This document shows positions 9,553-17,606 of a DNA stretch of 64,000 nucleotides, in pieces. The notes under the pieces were generated by a model. That model saw only the letters and a list, made by a program, of their open reading frames with translations, did no database searches and was not told the origin of the DNA. The stretch is from Gemmataceae bacterium (lineage in GTDB: Bacteria > Planctomycetota > Planctomycetia > Gemmatales > Gemmataceae), in contig JALHPZ010000012.1 in NCBI GenBank assembly GCA_022842245.1, positions 75,103-139,102 on the forward strand. The letters are read 5' to 3'. Every line of letters begins with the position of its first letter. Position 1 is the stretch's first letter. The translations under genes and the position numbers were made by a program.

Positions 9553-10485
9553 TCACGGTTTCGCCATCAGTCTACTCTTCGCCAGCTTCGCCGCCACCCG
9601 CACCGCCGAGACGAGGCTGCTGGCATCCGCCAGCCCCTTCCCGGCGATGTCGTACGCGGTGCCGTGCGCCACGCTCGTCCGCACGATCGGCAGCCCGGCC
9701 GCGATGTTCACCGCCCGCCGCCCGCCGAGCAGTTTCATCGCGATGTGACCTTGGTCGTGGTACATCGCAACGACGCCGTCGAACTTCGCCCGGTTGTGCG
9801 GCAGGAAGATCGCATCGGACGCGATGGGGCCGTCAGCCGAGATTCCCTCGCTTAGCGCGGCTTCAACGGCGGGTCGAATGATGGTCGCCTCTTCGTTGCC
9901 GAAGAGGCCGCCGTCGCTGGCGTGGGGGTTCAGGGCCGCCACGCCGATGCGGGCCGGGCGATCGAGCAATCGCGGAACGATGTCGTGCAGCAGGCGGATC
10001 TTCTCCAACACGGTCGCGGTCGTCACATGCTCGAAGATCGACCGCAGCGAGCGGTGCAGAGTGACGTGCGCCACCGCGAGCGGCAGTTCGTCGTCGTAGA
10101 GGAGCATCGCGAACGCGGACGTGCCGGTGCGATCCGCCAGGATTTCCGTGTGGCCGGGGTAGTCGATCCCGGCGGCATGCAGGCCTTCCTTGTGCAGCGG
10201 ACAGGTGACGATGCCGTCGGCGCGGCCGGCGAGGCATTCGTCGATGGCGAAGCAGAGCCAGTCGTACGCGGCGCGCCCGGCCTCCGCCGTTACGACGCCG
10301 ACGGGAACGCGCGAAAGGTTGGACTGCGACGGATTCACGCAAGGAATCCCCGGTGGCAGCCGCGTCGGATCGCCGACAACGGTCGCGATCGCGTGGGCGG
10401 CGAGGCTCGGCCAGGCCTTCGCGATGATCTCGGGGCCAATGCCGGCGACATCGCCCATCGTGACGAGTAAACGGGGAAGAGTCAT
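9553..10485 (-). CDS. pdxA: 4-hydroxythreonine-4-phosphate dehydrogenase family protein
   Basis: The 310-residue protein starts TLPRLLVTMGDVAGIGPE, the PdxA signature. It has the metal-binding histidines in YPGHTEIL, LNPHASDGG and MYHDQGH. PdxA oxidises 4-phosphohydroxythreonine in the DXP-dependent vitamin B6 pathway in the cytoplasm. PdxA-like paralogues act on other acid sugars, so the substrate is probable rather than certain. The ATG at 10485 overlaps the upstream stop (ATGA), giving coupled translation. A longer open frame upstream lies in the preceding gene. No pdxJ is nearby, but DXP synthase is encoded at 46 kb. Confidence 0.92.
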   Translation of the reverse strand: MTLPRLLVTMGDVAGIGPEIIAKAWPSLAAHAIATVVGDPTRLPPGIPCVNPSQSNLSRVPVGVVTAEAGRAAYDWLCFAIDECLAGRADGIVTCPLHKEGLHAAGIDYPGHTEILADRTGTSAFAMLLYDDELPLAVAHVTLHRSLRSIFEHVTTATVLEKIRLLHDIVPRLLDRPARIGVAALNPHASDGGLFGNEEATIIRPAVEAALSEGISADGPIASDAIFLPHNRAKFDGVVAMYHDQGHIAMKLLGGRRAVNIAAGLPIVRTSVAHGTAYDIAGKGLADASSLVSAVRVAAKLAKSRLMAKP

Positions 10486-11345
10486 GGAGGAGATGATACG
10501 CGGTTGTCGCGGAAGACGGCATGACACGCCGTGCAGGCATTCGCCGTTTTTTGGATCACCGCCGCCGGATCGGCACCGGCACGCAAGTTCGCCTCGAGTT
10601 CCGTCGCCGCATCGAGCGCCTCGGCCAAAAACGTCTGGAACCGCTCGTCCCGTTCCGGCGTCGCCCGCTTCATTTCGCGGTAATGTTCGAGGAACAGGAT
10701 GGCGTCCGCCGCCGTCGGTTGCTTCTTCAAGCGATCCCAAGTTTCGTCGATCTCGACCATTCGCGTCACGAGGTCGGCCACGGGCACGCGGGAGGGGAAT
10801 TCGACCGTCGCGTCGTCGAGTGTCGCCGGCGCTCGCTCCACCGCCGCGAACAGGCCGCGATACCGCTCGTCGGTACCGGCCCGCTTCAGATACTCGATGA
10901 GCGACGCGGACGACCGTCCCGGCTCGAGGCATCGCAGCGCCGCCGCGGCAGCCGCAGGACCCCGGTGCTTGCCATGGTGGCAGTGGATATACACCGGCCC
11001 CGGCAGGTCCCGAATGGCCTTCGCGATCGCCTTCGCTCGATCCTCCGGCACGCCATCGTAGCCGATCGGCAGATGGACGTAGCGCAGGCCGAAGCTCTCG
11101 GCCCCTTCGACATCGGGCGGGGCGCCATCCACGGAAATGATCGTCTGGATTCGCAGCAATTGGAGCGATTCAAAGCTTCGCTCGTCCTCCGGTACGCTTC
11201 CGGTGAAGACGTTGTCCGAGAGCCGGAAGACGTTGTGTAAGCCCACGGCTTCGACCGGCTCCGGTTTGAGCGGCGCAACGGTCGGAGCGGGGGCGCACCC
11301 CGCGAGCAACAACATCATCGGCAGCCAACGCAACATGGCATTCAT
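10482..11345 (-). CDS. lipoprotein: dual-specificity phosphatase fused to cytochrome c'-like domain
   Basis: The start at 11345 overlaps the stop of the upstream gene (ATGA), and the stop overlaps pdxA (ATGA). Residues 1-17 form a lipoprotein signal with LLAGC, so the protein should be anchored outside the cytoplasmic membrane. Residues about 35-190 resemble a cysteine phosphatase of the DSP/tyrosine-phosphatase fold: the Cx5R loop is HCHHGKHRG with Cys122 and Arg128, preceded by a candidate general acid around residues 97-102. The C-terminal 90 residues are helical and end with CTACH (271-275) and FRDNR, as in cytochrome c' (Cytochrom_C_2). Both parts look intact. The joint function is unknown; a haem-controlled exported phosphatase is inference. 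Confidence 0.82.
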   Translation of the reverse strand: MNAMLRWLPMMLLLAGCAPAPTVAPLKPEPVEAVGLHNVFRLSDNVFTGSVPEDERSFESLQLLRIQTIISVDGAPPDVEGAESFGLRYVHLPIGYDGVPEDRAKAIAKAIRDLPGPVYIHCHHGKHRGPAAAAAALRCLEPGRSSASLIEYLKRAGTDERYRGLFAAVERAPATLDDATVEFPSRVPVADLVTRMVEIDETWDRLKKQPTAADAILFLEHYREMKRATPERDERFQTFLAEALDAATELEANLRAGADPAAVIQKTANACTACHAVFRDNRVSSPP

Positions 11346-12511
11346 CCGACGCCGCCCGGCTGGGGCTGTTTCAGCGTCATGCGGATCACCTGAGGATTGC
11401 AACGGAACCGGATCGGCTCCTTCCCACTCAAACCGCGGCCAATAACCATCGTCAGGTTTCCCTTTCCGAAGACGCCCATGTCGTACCGACGACTGTACAC
11501 GCTCGGCACGAAGATCGAACCGATTATCGGCAGCCGGATCTGCCCGCCGTGGACGTGGCCGCAGAGCATCAGATCGATGTCGTTCGCGATGCCCCAATGG
11601 AAGTTGTCTGGCGTGTGGCTCGCGCAGATGCGGAACGTCTTCGCTTCGGGAAGTCGCAACGGCCCCGGCGGGAACCACGGGCCTTCGTGGCCGATCAACT
11701 CGCACGGCACGCCGCGGATCGGCACGGTCTCCATCGAGTTCGACAGCACGCGATAGCCGGCCTGCTCTAACTGGATTCGAACCTTTTCCGGTTCGTGGTG
11801 TTCGTCGTGGTTGCCGAGGATGGCGAGATTGCACGCGGTCCCCTTCAACCGGCCGAGGAGCGGCGCGATCCAGTCGCGGTGGGCGTCGGAATCGACGAAG
11901 TCGCCGGCGAGGACGACGATGTCGGGCGGCGGTTCCTTCGCGATCTCGTCGAAGATTCGCTCGAACCAGGTACGCGAAGGCGTGCCGTGGAAGTGGAAGT
12001 CGGAGAGGAGCAGGATCGTGAGGCCGTCCCATACGGCGGGCAGGCGGGACGGGGCGATTTCGAGGTCAGTGAAATCGACCCGGAAGACTCCGTTGAACGG
12101 CAGGGTCGCAATGCGGCGATAGAAGCCGTCGCCGACGGCACGGTCGCCGAGTTCGGCGCGGAGGTCGAGCGTGCGAGTGGCTTCCTTCAGGAGAGAAGCG
12201 GGCGGACGGCGACGAAGCCGGGCGATGGTCACGATCGGGAAGTTGACCGCGCCCAATAGGATGCAGAGCGCAGTGTAAAAGGAGACGAGGATCGACCACA
12301 ATCCGACCGGTGATCCGTGTTGGGAATCGTACTCGAAGGTCCACCACAAAAGCGGTAGCCCGAACACGATGACCAATCCGGTTAGGAGACGCCACGGTTT
12401 GAGGAACCGCTTGGGGAGTCGGCGGCCGTAGAGGTTGTTGAGCCAATAGGTCCAAAAGCAGGCGTGGCCGATCCAGAGGATCGCGAGGAGCAGCAGGGCA
12501 GGAAGGAACAC
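11342..12511 (-). CDS. membrane-anchored metallophosphoesterase
   Basis: The 389-residue protein begins with three hydrophobic segments (about 1-20, 40-62 and 68-100). A calcineurin-like phosphoesterase domain follows with all metal motifs: LSDFHFHG, LAGDFVDSD, LGNHDEHH, ASHTPDN and GHVHGGQ. It resembles YkuE/YaeI-type phosphoesterases, some of which act on lipid A precursors such as UDP-diacylglucosamine. The start is three bases after the sensor gene stop, and the stop overlaps the next start by four bases. The substrate is not readable from sequence. Confidence 0.9.
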   Translation of the reverse strand: MFLPALLLLAILWIGHACFWTYWLNNLYGRRLPKRFLKPWRLLTGLVIVFGLPLLWWTFEYDSQHGSPVGLWSILVSFYTALCILLGAVNFPIVTIARLRRRPPASLLKEATRTLDLRAELGDRAVGDGFYRRIATLPFNGVFRVDFTDLEIAPSRLPAVWDGLTILLLSDFHFHGTPSRTWFERIFDEIAKEPPPDIVVLAGDFVDSDAHRDWIAPLLGRLKGTACNLAILGNHDEHHEPEKVRIQLEQAGYRVLSNSMETVPIRGVPCELIGHEGPWFPPGPLRLPEAKTFRICASHTPDNFHWGIANDIDLMLCGHVHGGQIRLPIIGSIFVPSVYSRRYDMGVFGKGNLTMVIGRGLSGKEPIRFRCNPQVIRMTLKQPQPGGVG

Positions 12512-12514
12512 GGG

Positions 12515-14230
12515 TCAACTCGACGCCGAGACGGGCTGGGCCTTCGGCGCGGGGGGTTGCGGGGCGTTGACGGCACCGACGACTTGATCCGCTCGGAAGG
12601 GCTTGAAGATGACATGTTGGAGGCCGTCCTGGCGGGCCTTCACGATGCTGTGCTGGGAGTCGTAGCCGAAGCCGGTGGTGAAAGCGACGCGACAGGCGGG
12701 CATCGCGACGCGGAGCTTGCGGAAGGTGTCGTAGCCGCCGAGGTCGATGGGGCGGATTTCCTGGAGGACGGCGTCGTAGGCGATGTCGTTGGCGAGGGCA
12801 AGGCCTTCGGCGGCGGTGCCGACCGTCTCGACTTCCGCGCCGAGCCGGCCGAGCATGAGGTGCGCCTGGCGTCGCATCCGTTCGTCCTGTTCGATGACGA
12901 GGACGCGCTTGCCGACGAGGGGCACCGGGTCGCCGGTCGCGCCGGTCTCGCCGACCATTTCGCGGCCGAGCTTGTGGACGCATTCCCGCATCTGGCGGGC
13001 GCTCTGCATGATCTTGCGGAGGTGGTTGGCGGCGTCGGAATCGTTCCCGTGAAGCCGGGCGTAGAGCAGCGCCGCGCTCGCCAGCACTTCGTCCACGGGC
13101 AGCGCCAGTTCCTTGTTGACCGCCTCCATCGACTGTGACAGCGTGCAGGACTGCTGCGCGGTGAGCAGGTCGAGGGTGTTGAGCGCGGCGGCGATTTCCT
13201 TGCTGAAGAGTTCGGTGAATTGCAGGTCGTCGGGTCCGAAGCCGTTGGTGCGGGGGCTTTCGACGTTGAGCGTGCCGACGACCTCCTCGGCGTATTTGAG
13301 CGGGATCGTCAGCGAACTCTTCGCGTCCTTGGCGCCTTCGAGATAGTAAGGATCGCACGAGGTATCGGGACAGAGATAGCTCTGGCCGGTGTAGGCGACA
13401 TGCCCGGTGACTCCGTTGCCTTCGGGCCGGGCGAAGAGGCGGCGGCGGGCCGCCTCCTCCGTCATGCCGTCTTCGACGAGCGGTTTCAGCTCGCCGGTGC
13501 GCTTGTCGAGGATGCGGATTTCGATCGTGTCGTAGCGGAGCAGATCGTGGACGTGCTTGCGAATGTTCTTCTTGAGCAGCTCGACGCGCGTCGGCACGTT
13601 CATCTCGGCCAGCAGGCTCGGTTCGAGCGCGGCGAGTTCGCGGCCGGCGGTATGCAGCGCGTGCAGCTTCCGTTGCTGTTCCACTTCGGCCGTGACGTTC
13701 TGCAGGATCGCAATGAGCTGGATCACGGTCCCGTCGGCCGAAAAGACCGGTCGGATGCGGATATCCAGATACGACTGCGCAGCCGGCTCCTGTCGGTGCA
13801 GGCGGAACGACACCGCCTGGCCCCCGGCAGCGGTCATCACCGGGTTCGGCTGGTCGCTGGCGAGAAGGATGGAGGCGTTGGAAGAATTGGCAAAATCGAG
13901 GGATTCGAGGAGCGTCTGACCGACCGGGTTCCGTTGGCACCAGCCTCGGAGGATCACGTTCGCCCAGATGACCCGGCCGTCCGCGTCGAGCGACGCGATC
14001 CCCTGGTCGATGTTGGCGAGGATGATCTCGTCGCGGCGGTAGCGATCGATCAGTTCGCTTGTAAGCGCGGCGGTGGCGACAATGCCGTCGTAATGGCCTT
14101 CGCGCAGCTGGTCGGCGGCGGCCGTCGGGCTGACCGCCGGCGTCACGTCGGCGTGCGCCGTGACGGCAGCGAGCGCCGGCGGAGCCGGGCCGATCAACAG
14201 CAATCGCGGGCGGGGATTCACAGGCCGCAT
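12515..14230 (-). CDS. PAS-GAF sensor protein with a degenerate C-terminal receiver domain
   Basis: The 571-residue cytoplasmic protein has, in order, a degenerate receiver-like N-terminus (about 8-70), a PAS domain (about 75-190, IDQGIASLDADGRVIWANV), a GAF domain (about 215-365), a dimerising helical stretch and a receiver domain (about 435-560). The receiver keeps Lys (FKPF) and Thr (FTTG). The phosphoacceptor Asp is replaced by Glu (VLQEIRP), and the acidic pair is Glu-Gln. No HATPase domain is present, so it is not a complete kinase. A constitutively active-like receiver is inference. It is the first gene of the 14.2-8.5 kb operon. Confidence 0.82.
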   Translation of the reverse strand: MRPVNPRPRLLLIGPAPPALAAVTAHADVTPAVSPTAAADQLREGHYDGIVATAALTSELIDRYRRDEIILANIDQGIASLDADGRVIWANVILRGWCQRNPVGQTLLESLDFANSSNASILLASDQPNPVMTAAGGQAVSFRLHRQEPAAQSYLDIRIRPVFSADGTVIQLIAILQNVTAEVEQQRKLHALHTAGRELAALEPSLLAEMNVPTRVELLKKNIRKHVHDLLRYDTIEIRILDKRTGELKPLVEDGMTEEAARRRLFARPEGNGVTGHVAYTGQSYLCPDTSCDPYYLEGAKDAKSSLTIPLKYAEEVVGTLNVESPRTNGFGPDDLQFTELFSKEIAAALNTLDLLTAQQSCTLSQSMEAVNKELALPVDEVLASAALLYARLHGNDSDAANHLRKIMQSARQMRECVHKLGREMVGETGATGDPVPLVGKRVLVIEQDERMRRQAHLMLGRLGAEVETVGTAAEGLALANDIAYDAVLQEIRPIDLGGYDTFRKLRVAMPACRVAFTTGFGYDSQHSIVKARQDGLQHVIFKPFRADQVVGAVNAPQPPAPKAQPVSASS

Positions 14231-14262
14231 CCCTCATCGGTCGTCGTCTGTCCTGTCATACG

Positions 14263-14268
14263 ATTATA
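14263..14268 (-). promoter_or_regulatory. consensus -10 box for the sensor-pdxA operon
   Basis: On the minus strand this reads TATAAT, 32 bases upstream of the ATG at 14230. No good -35 is visible at 16-19 bases, so it may rely on an activator or be fortuitous. Confidence 0.5.
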
Positions 14269-14401
14269 TCCCCGGCGCGGCAGCATTCGGCAGTCTGATG
14301 GGCAAACATTCGCCGCGCGCGGCCACGGTGCGATCACCCCTCCCCGCGCGGATCGCACCGACTGGGGCAATCCGCCGGAGTTCATTTCGGCACGGGACCT
14401 G

Positions 14402-14407
14402 TATGAT
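14402..14407 (+). promoter_or_regulatory. possible -10 box
   Basis: TATGAT lies 38 bases before the ATG at 14446. A weak TTCATT lies 15 bases further upstream. Only the -10 is persuasive. Confidence 0.35.
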
Positions 14408-14445
14408 GGCGGCACGCCACCCCCGTTCCCGATCGGAGAATCCCG

Positions 14446-15570
14446 ATGCCGATGAAGCCACTGGCACGCCGCGAATTCCTGGCCGCATCCGCAGCCCTGC
14501 TCGCGATCCACCCCGTCGAGGCCGCCCCGGACACGAAGTCGCTGGAGGCCGTACTCGACAAGGCGCGCGATTACCTGAAGATGCACCAGAAGGCCGACGG
14601 CAGCTTCGCCCCGCCGCAGGTCGGCGAGCCGGGCATCGCCGCGCTCACCGCCGCCGCCCTCATCCGCAGCGGGCGATCCGCCGCCGACCCGACCGTCGCC
14701 AAGGCGCTCAAGTATTTGGAGACCTCGATCAAGCCCGATGGCGGAGTCTACAATCGCGGACTCGCAAACTATACCACGTCGCTGGCCGTCATGGCGTTTC
14801 ACGAGGCGAACGCCGACCGGAAATACGACTCCGCCATCGCTGCCGCCGCAAAGTTCCTGCGCACGCTCCAATATGGCGACGGCGGGGACGTCGACGAGAA
14901 GGACGCCAAATTCGGCGGCACGGGCTACGACAAGAAAGGAGCACGCGGCGGACCGGACCTGTCCAACACGCACTTCTTCCTCGAAGCCCTCGCCGCGAGC
15001 GGCGCCAGCAAGGCCGACCCCGCGTTCCAGCGCGCCCTGTCGTTCCTGTCCCGCTCGCAGAACCTGCCCGGGGAGTTCAACGATCTCGACTACGCGAAGA
15101 AGGCCGGCGACGAGGACAAGGGCGGTTTCGTCTACAACGTGGCCGCCGCAAACGATCCCAAGAGCGACAAGCGTAGCGCGACGGGCGGGCTGCGCAGCGA
15201 GGGCGGCATGACCTATTCGGGGCTGAAGAGCTTCCTTTACGCCGGCGTGAGCAAGGACGACCCGCGCGTGAAGGCGGCCATCGGCTGGATCCGCCGGCAC
15301 TACACCTTGAAGGAGAACCCCGGTCTGGGCCAGGCCGGGCTGTACTACTACTACCATGTTTTCGCGAAGGCGATGCACGCCCTCGGCGAGGACCCGTTCG
15401 TGGACGCCAAGGGCGTCAAGCACGATTGGCGCGAGGAGTTGTTCGATACGCTCAAGGAGAAGCAGAAGGCCGACGGGAGTTGGGCCAATGACAACAAGGC
15501 GTTCGCGGAGAATCTGCCCGAATTGGCAACCGCCTTCGCCGTCCTCGCGCTGAGCTATTGCAAGGCGTGA
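14446..15570 (+). CDS. exported prenyltransferase/squalene-cyclase-fold repeat protein
   Basis: The 374-residue protein opens with a twin-arginine-like signal (ARREFLAASAALLA). The rest consists of alpha-barrel repeats of the terpene-cyclase/prenyltransferase type, with QKADGSFA, IKPDGGVYN, GGMTYSGLKSFLYAG and QKADGSWAND turns. It lacks the DXDD acid motif of squalene-hopene cyclase and is about half its length. It is therefore probably not a cyclase but a member of the secreted family common in planctomycetes. Ligand and function are unknown. GGAGAA precedes the start. It ends at a strong terminator shared with the convergent FG-GAP gene. Confidence 0.85.
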   Translation: MPMKPLARREFLAASAALLAIHPVEAAPDTKSLEAVLDKARDYLKMHQKADGSFAPPQVGEPGIAALTAAALIRSGRSAADPTVAKALKYLETSIKPDGGVYNRGLANYTTSLAVMAFHEANADRKYDSAIAAAAKFLRTLQYGDGGDVDEKDAKFGGTGYDKKGARGGPDLSNTHFFLEALAASGASKADPAFQRALSFLSRSQNLPGEFNDLDYAKKAGDEDKGGFVYNVAAANDPKSDKRSATGGLRSEGGMTYSGLKSFLYAGVSKDDPRVKAAIGWIRRHYTLKENPGLGQAGLYYYYHVFAKAMHALGEDPFVDAKGVKHDWREELFDTLKEKQKADGSWANDNKAFAENLPELATAFAVLALSYCKA

Positions 15571-15587
15571 TGGATAGAAATCCCAAT

Positions 15588-15633
15588 GCGACGGGGGGTT
15601 GATTCGAATCGAATCAACCCCCCGTCGCGTTTT
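15588..15633. terminator. strong bidirectional terminator
   Basis: A perfect 19-base stem (15588-15606 with 15610-15628, loop AAT) is followed by GTTTT. It sits between convergent genes and can serve the plus-strand gene ending at 15570. Confidence 0.85.
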
Positions 15634-15644
15634 GGTCAACATCC

Positions 15645-15696
15645 GCCCGACGCGCGAGCGAGGGCATATGTGCTCTCGTTCGCTCGCGCGCCGGGC
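15645..15696 (-). terminator. hairpin after the FG-GAP gene
   Basis: A 16-base inverted repeat with one mismatch (15645-15660 with 15681-15696) lies 36 bases beyond the stop of the minus-strand gene. There is no U-run, but the position fits termination or mRNA 3' protection. Confidence 0.6.
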
Positions 15697-15731
15697 AAAC
15701 CGGATTTCACAGGACCGGGTCGGAACTCGAT

Positions 15732-17270
15732 TTAGATGCTGTTGCCGCCGACGAAGACGCCTCCGAGGAAGTTCGACGGATAGGCGAGGTAGTTGCTGAG
15801 TTCGCTGAGGGCGTTGCCGTCGAAGATCCGGACGCGCGGGAGGGACCCCGAGGATGCGCCGACGATGACGTCGGAAAGCCCGTCGCCGTTGCGGTCGGTG
15901 GCCGCGACGCGGATGCCGCCGGTGCCGCCGACGGTGCCGATGGAGGTGACGAGTCCGCTGCCGCCGCCGAAGTTCACGGAGCCGCCGGAGCCGGAGCCGC
16001 CGGAACCGCCGATCCCCGGGACGATGGAGCCATCGGTCGGGGGCAGGGGGAGTTCGCGGAGGACGGCGCTGTTGCGGCCATCGAAGATGCGGAAGACCTC
16101 GGCGGCGCCGGAACCGGCGATGATGTCGGCCTTGCCGTCGCCGCGGAACTGGCCCGTGGCGACGCTGACTCCGCCGCGGGCGCTGGAGTCGAAGGCGAAG
16201 AACGCGCGGTTCGGCGCGGGTTCGGTGACGCCGATCGTCTTGCGCCCATCGAATACCTTGACGGCGGGTCCGCCGCCGGGGCCGGCACCGGTGACGACGA
16301 AGTCGCGCTTGTCGGCACCGGTGATGCCATCGACGTTGCCCGCCGCCACGCGGACCCCGTTCCGGAAAGTCTGCTCGTAGGCGAAGAAGTCGGAGACGAC
16401 CGTCTCTTGCAACGTCTTGTTGGCGGTGACCGCGACGGAGTAGATCGTGACGCGCGGGCCGCCGCCAAGGCCGGCGCCAACGATCAGTTCGTTGGTGCGA
16501 TTGCCGTTCTTGTCGAGAGCGCCGTCGATGTCGCCGATGGCGATCTCGGCACCGCCGCGGAAGTTGGGATCGAAGACGAAGAAGTTGGCGATCTGGACGC
16601 CGGTCGCGCCGTCGAAGACCTGGACGCGGGCGGATCCGCCTTCGGCCGGCGAGGTGACGATGTCGTCGACACCGTCCTGATTGAGGTCGCCGGTGGCGAC
16701 GCGGACGCCGCCGGTGAAGGTTTGCTCGTACGGGAAGAACGAGAACCGCTCGTTGCCGGTGGTCGATTCGTACACGCGGACCTGCGGTCCGGCGCCGGGG
16801 CCGGCACCGGTGGCGAAAAGCTTCGTCGAACGGGTCGGCGCGACGATGTTGATGGTAACCGTGGCCGGTCCGCTCTGTTGCGCCGTGGTGGTGTCGTTGG
16901 CGCGATAGCTGAAGACGATCGGGCCGAACTTGTTCTGATCGTAGTCGCTCGGGGCCACGAAGGTAAAGCTGCCGTTCGTGTTGAAGGTCAACGAACTGGC
17001 GGGCAGCGCGGGCGCGGGCTGGATGGCGGACCGGGCCGGGGTCAACTGGGTCGCCACCAGAATCGCCTGGAAGTTCGAGTCACTGAAGTCGTTGGAAAGC
17101 ACCCCCTGCTGTGCGTTCACCACGAGCACGCGACCGGCTTCCACCGAATAGGTGTCGTCGACCGTGATGACCGCCGGGGTCTCGCGGGTTTCAAGGGTTT
17201 CAAGCGCGAGGGGGGATTTCGTCTTGGCCCGGAGGGCGGACCGGTCCTTAGGCGAGGTGAAGCCGAACAT
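15732..17270 (-). CDS. FG-GAP/VCBS repeat surface protein
   Basis: The 512-residue protein starts with a basic stretch and the motif LETLETRETPA. I associate this motif with the N-termini of many Gemmataceae extracellular repeat proteins, where it may mark export. Residues about 35-145 form a cadherin-like/Ig-like module (VDDTYSVEAGRVLVV, SFTFVAPSDYDQNKFGPI). The remainder holds about seven FG-GAP-type blades with the pattern GVRVATGDLNQDGVDDI, which predicts a calcium-binding propeller. A Gly/Ser-rich linker lies near 420-440. A surface or matrix role is inference. The gene stands alone, upstream of convergent terminators. Confidence 0.85.
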   Translation of the reverse strand: MFGFTSPKDRSALRAKTKSPLALETLETRETPAVITVDDTYSVEAGRVLVVNAQQGVLSNDFSDSNFQAILVATQLTPARSAIQPAPALPASSLTFNTNGSFTFVAPSDYDQNKFGPIVFSYRANDTTTAQQSGPATVTINIVAPTRSTKLFATGAGPGAGPQVRVYESTTGNERFSFFPYEQTFTGGVRVATGDLNQDGVDDIVTSPAEGGSARVQVFDGATGVQIANFFVFDPNFRGGAEIAIGDIDGALDKNGNRTNELIVGAGLGGGPRVTIYSVAVTANKTLQETVVSDFFAYEQTFRNGVRVAAGNVDGITGADKRDFVVTGAGPGGGPAVKVFDGRKTIGVTEPAPNRAFFAFDSSARGGVSVATGQFRGDGKADIIAGSGAAEVFRIFDGRNSAVLRELPLPPTDGSIVPGIGGSGGSGSGGSVNFGGGSGLVTSIGTVGGTGGIRVAATDRNGDGLSDVIVGASSGSLPRVRIFDGNALSELSNYLAYPSNFLGGVFVGGNSI

Positions 17271-17606
17271 TGGCGGTCTACTCCTGAAATCGCGTTCGGT
17301 GGGTGGCGGCCACTCCGGTCGGTCTCACCCGGTCGGTCCGACGCGGGGACGCGGCGGACGGCGCGACATCGCGCGGACGGACGGCCTAACCAGATATACC
17401 CGATTCGCGGACGGAAAGCCGGCACCGACGGAGGATATTTCGCCGACGACGGCATCGGAGCGATGGCCGATGGCGATTGCACGCGTCCGACCGACGATGG
17501 GCGGTTTAACTGTGAGACGGATGGGACCGCGAAAGGGATTGCGAGGTACCGATTTCCGGCGGGAAACTTTCAAGTTCCCCGCCCGATCGATCGGGCGCGA
17601 CCGCCC
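17271..17606. other. 336-base gap without a gene
   Basis: No coding frame is convincing here. The gap must hold the promoter of the FG-GAP gene, but I see no clear hexamer pair. An 18-base perfect palindrome at 17580-17597 (CGCCCGAT-centred) lies 10 bases past the stop of the glycosyltransferase gene and may be a weak terminator or protein site. Confidence 0.5.

Noticed and set aside
12066-14237. Minus-strand open frame of 723 codons
   Set aside because: It overlaps the sensor and phosphoesterase genes in another frame and is Arg/Pro-rich without motifs.
14446-15570. Squalene-hopene cyclase
   Set aside because: It has the repeat fold but is half the length, exported and lacks the DXDD catalytic motif.
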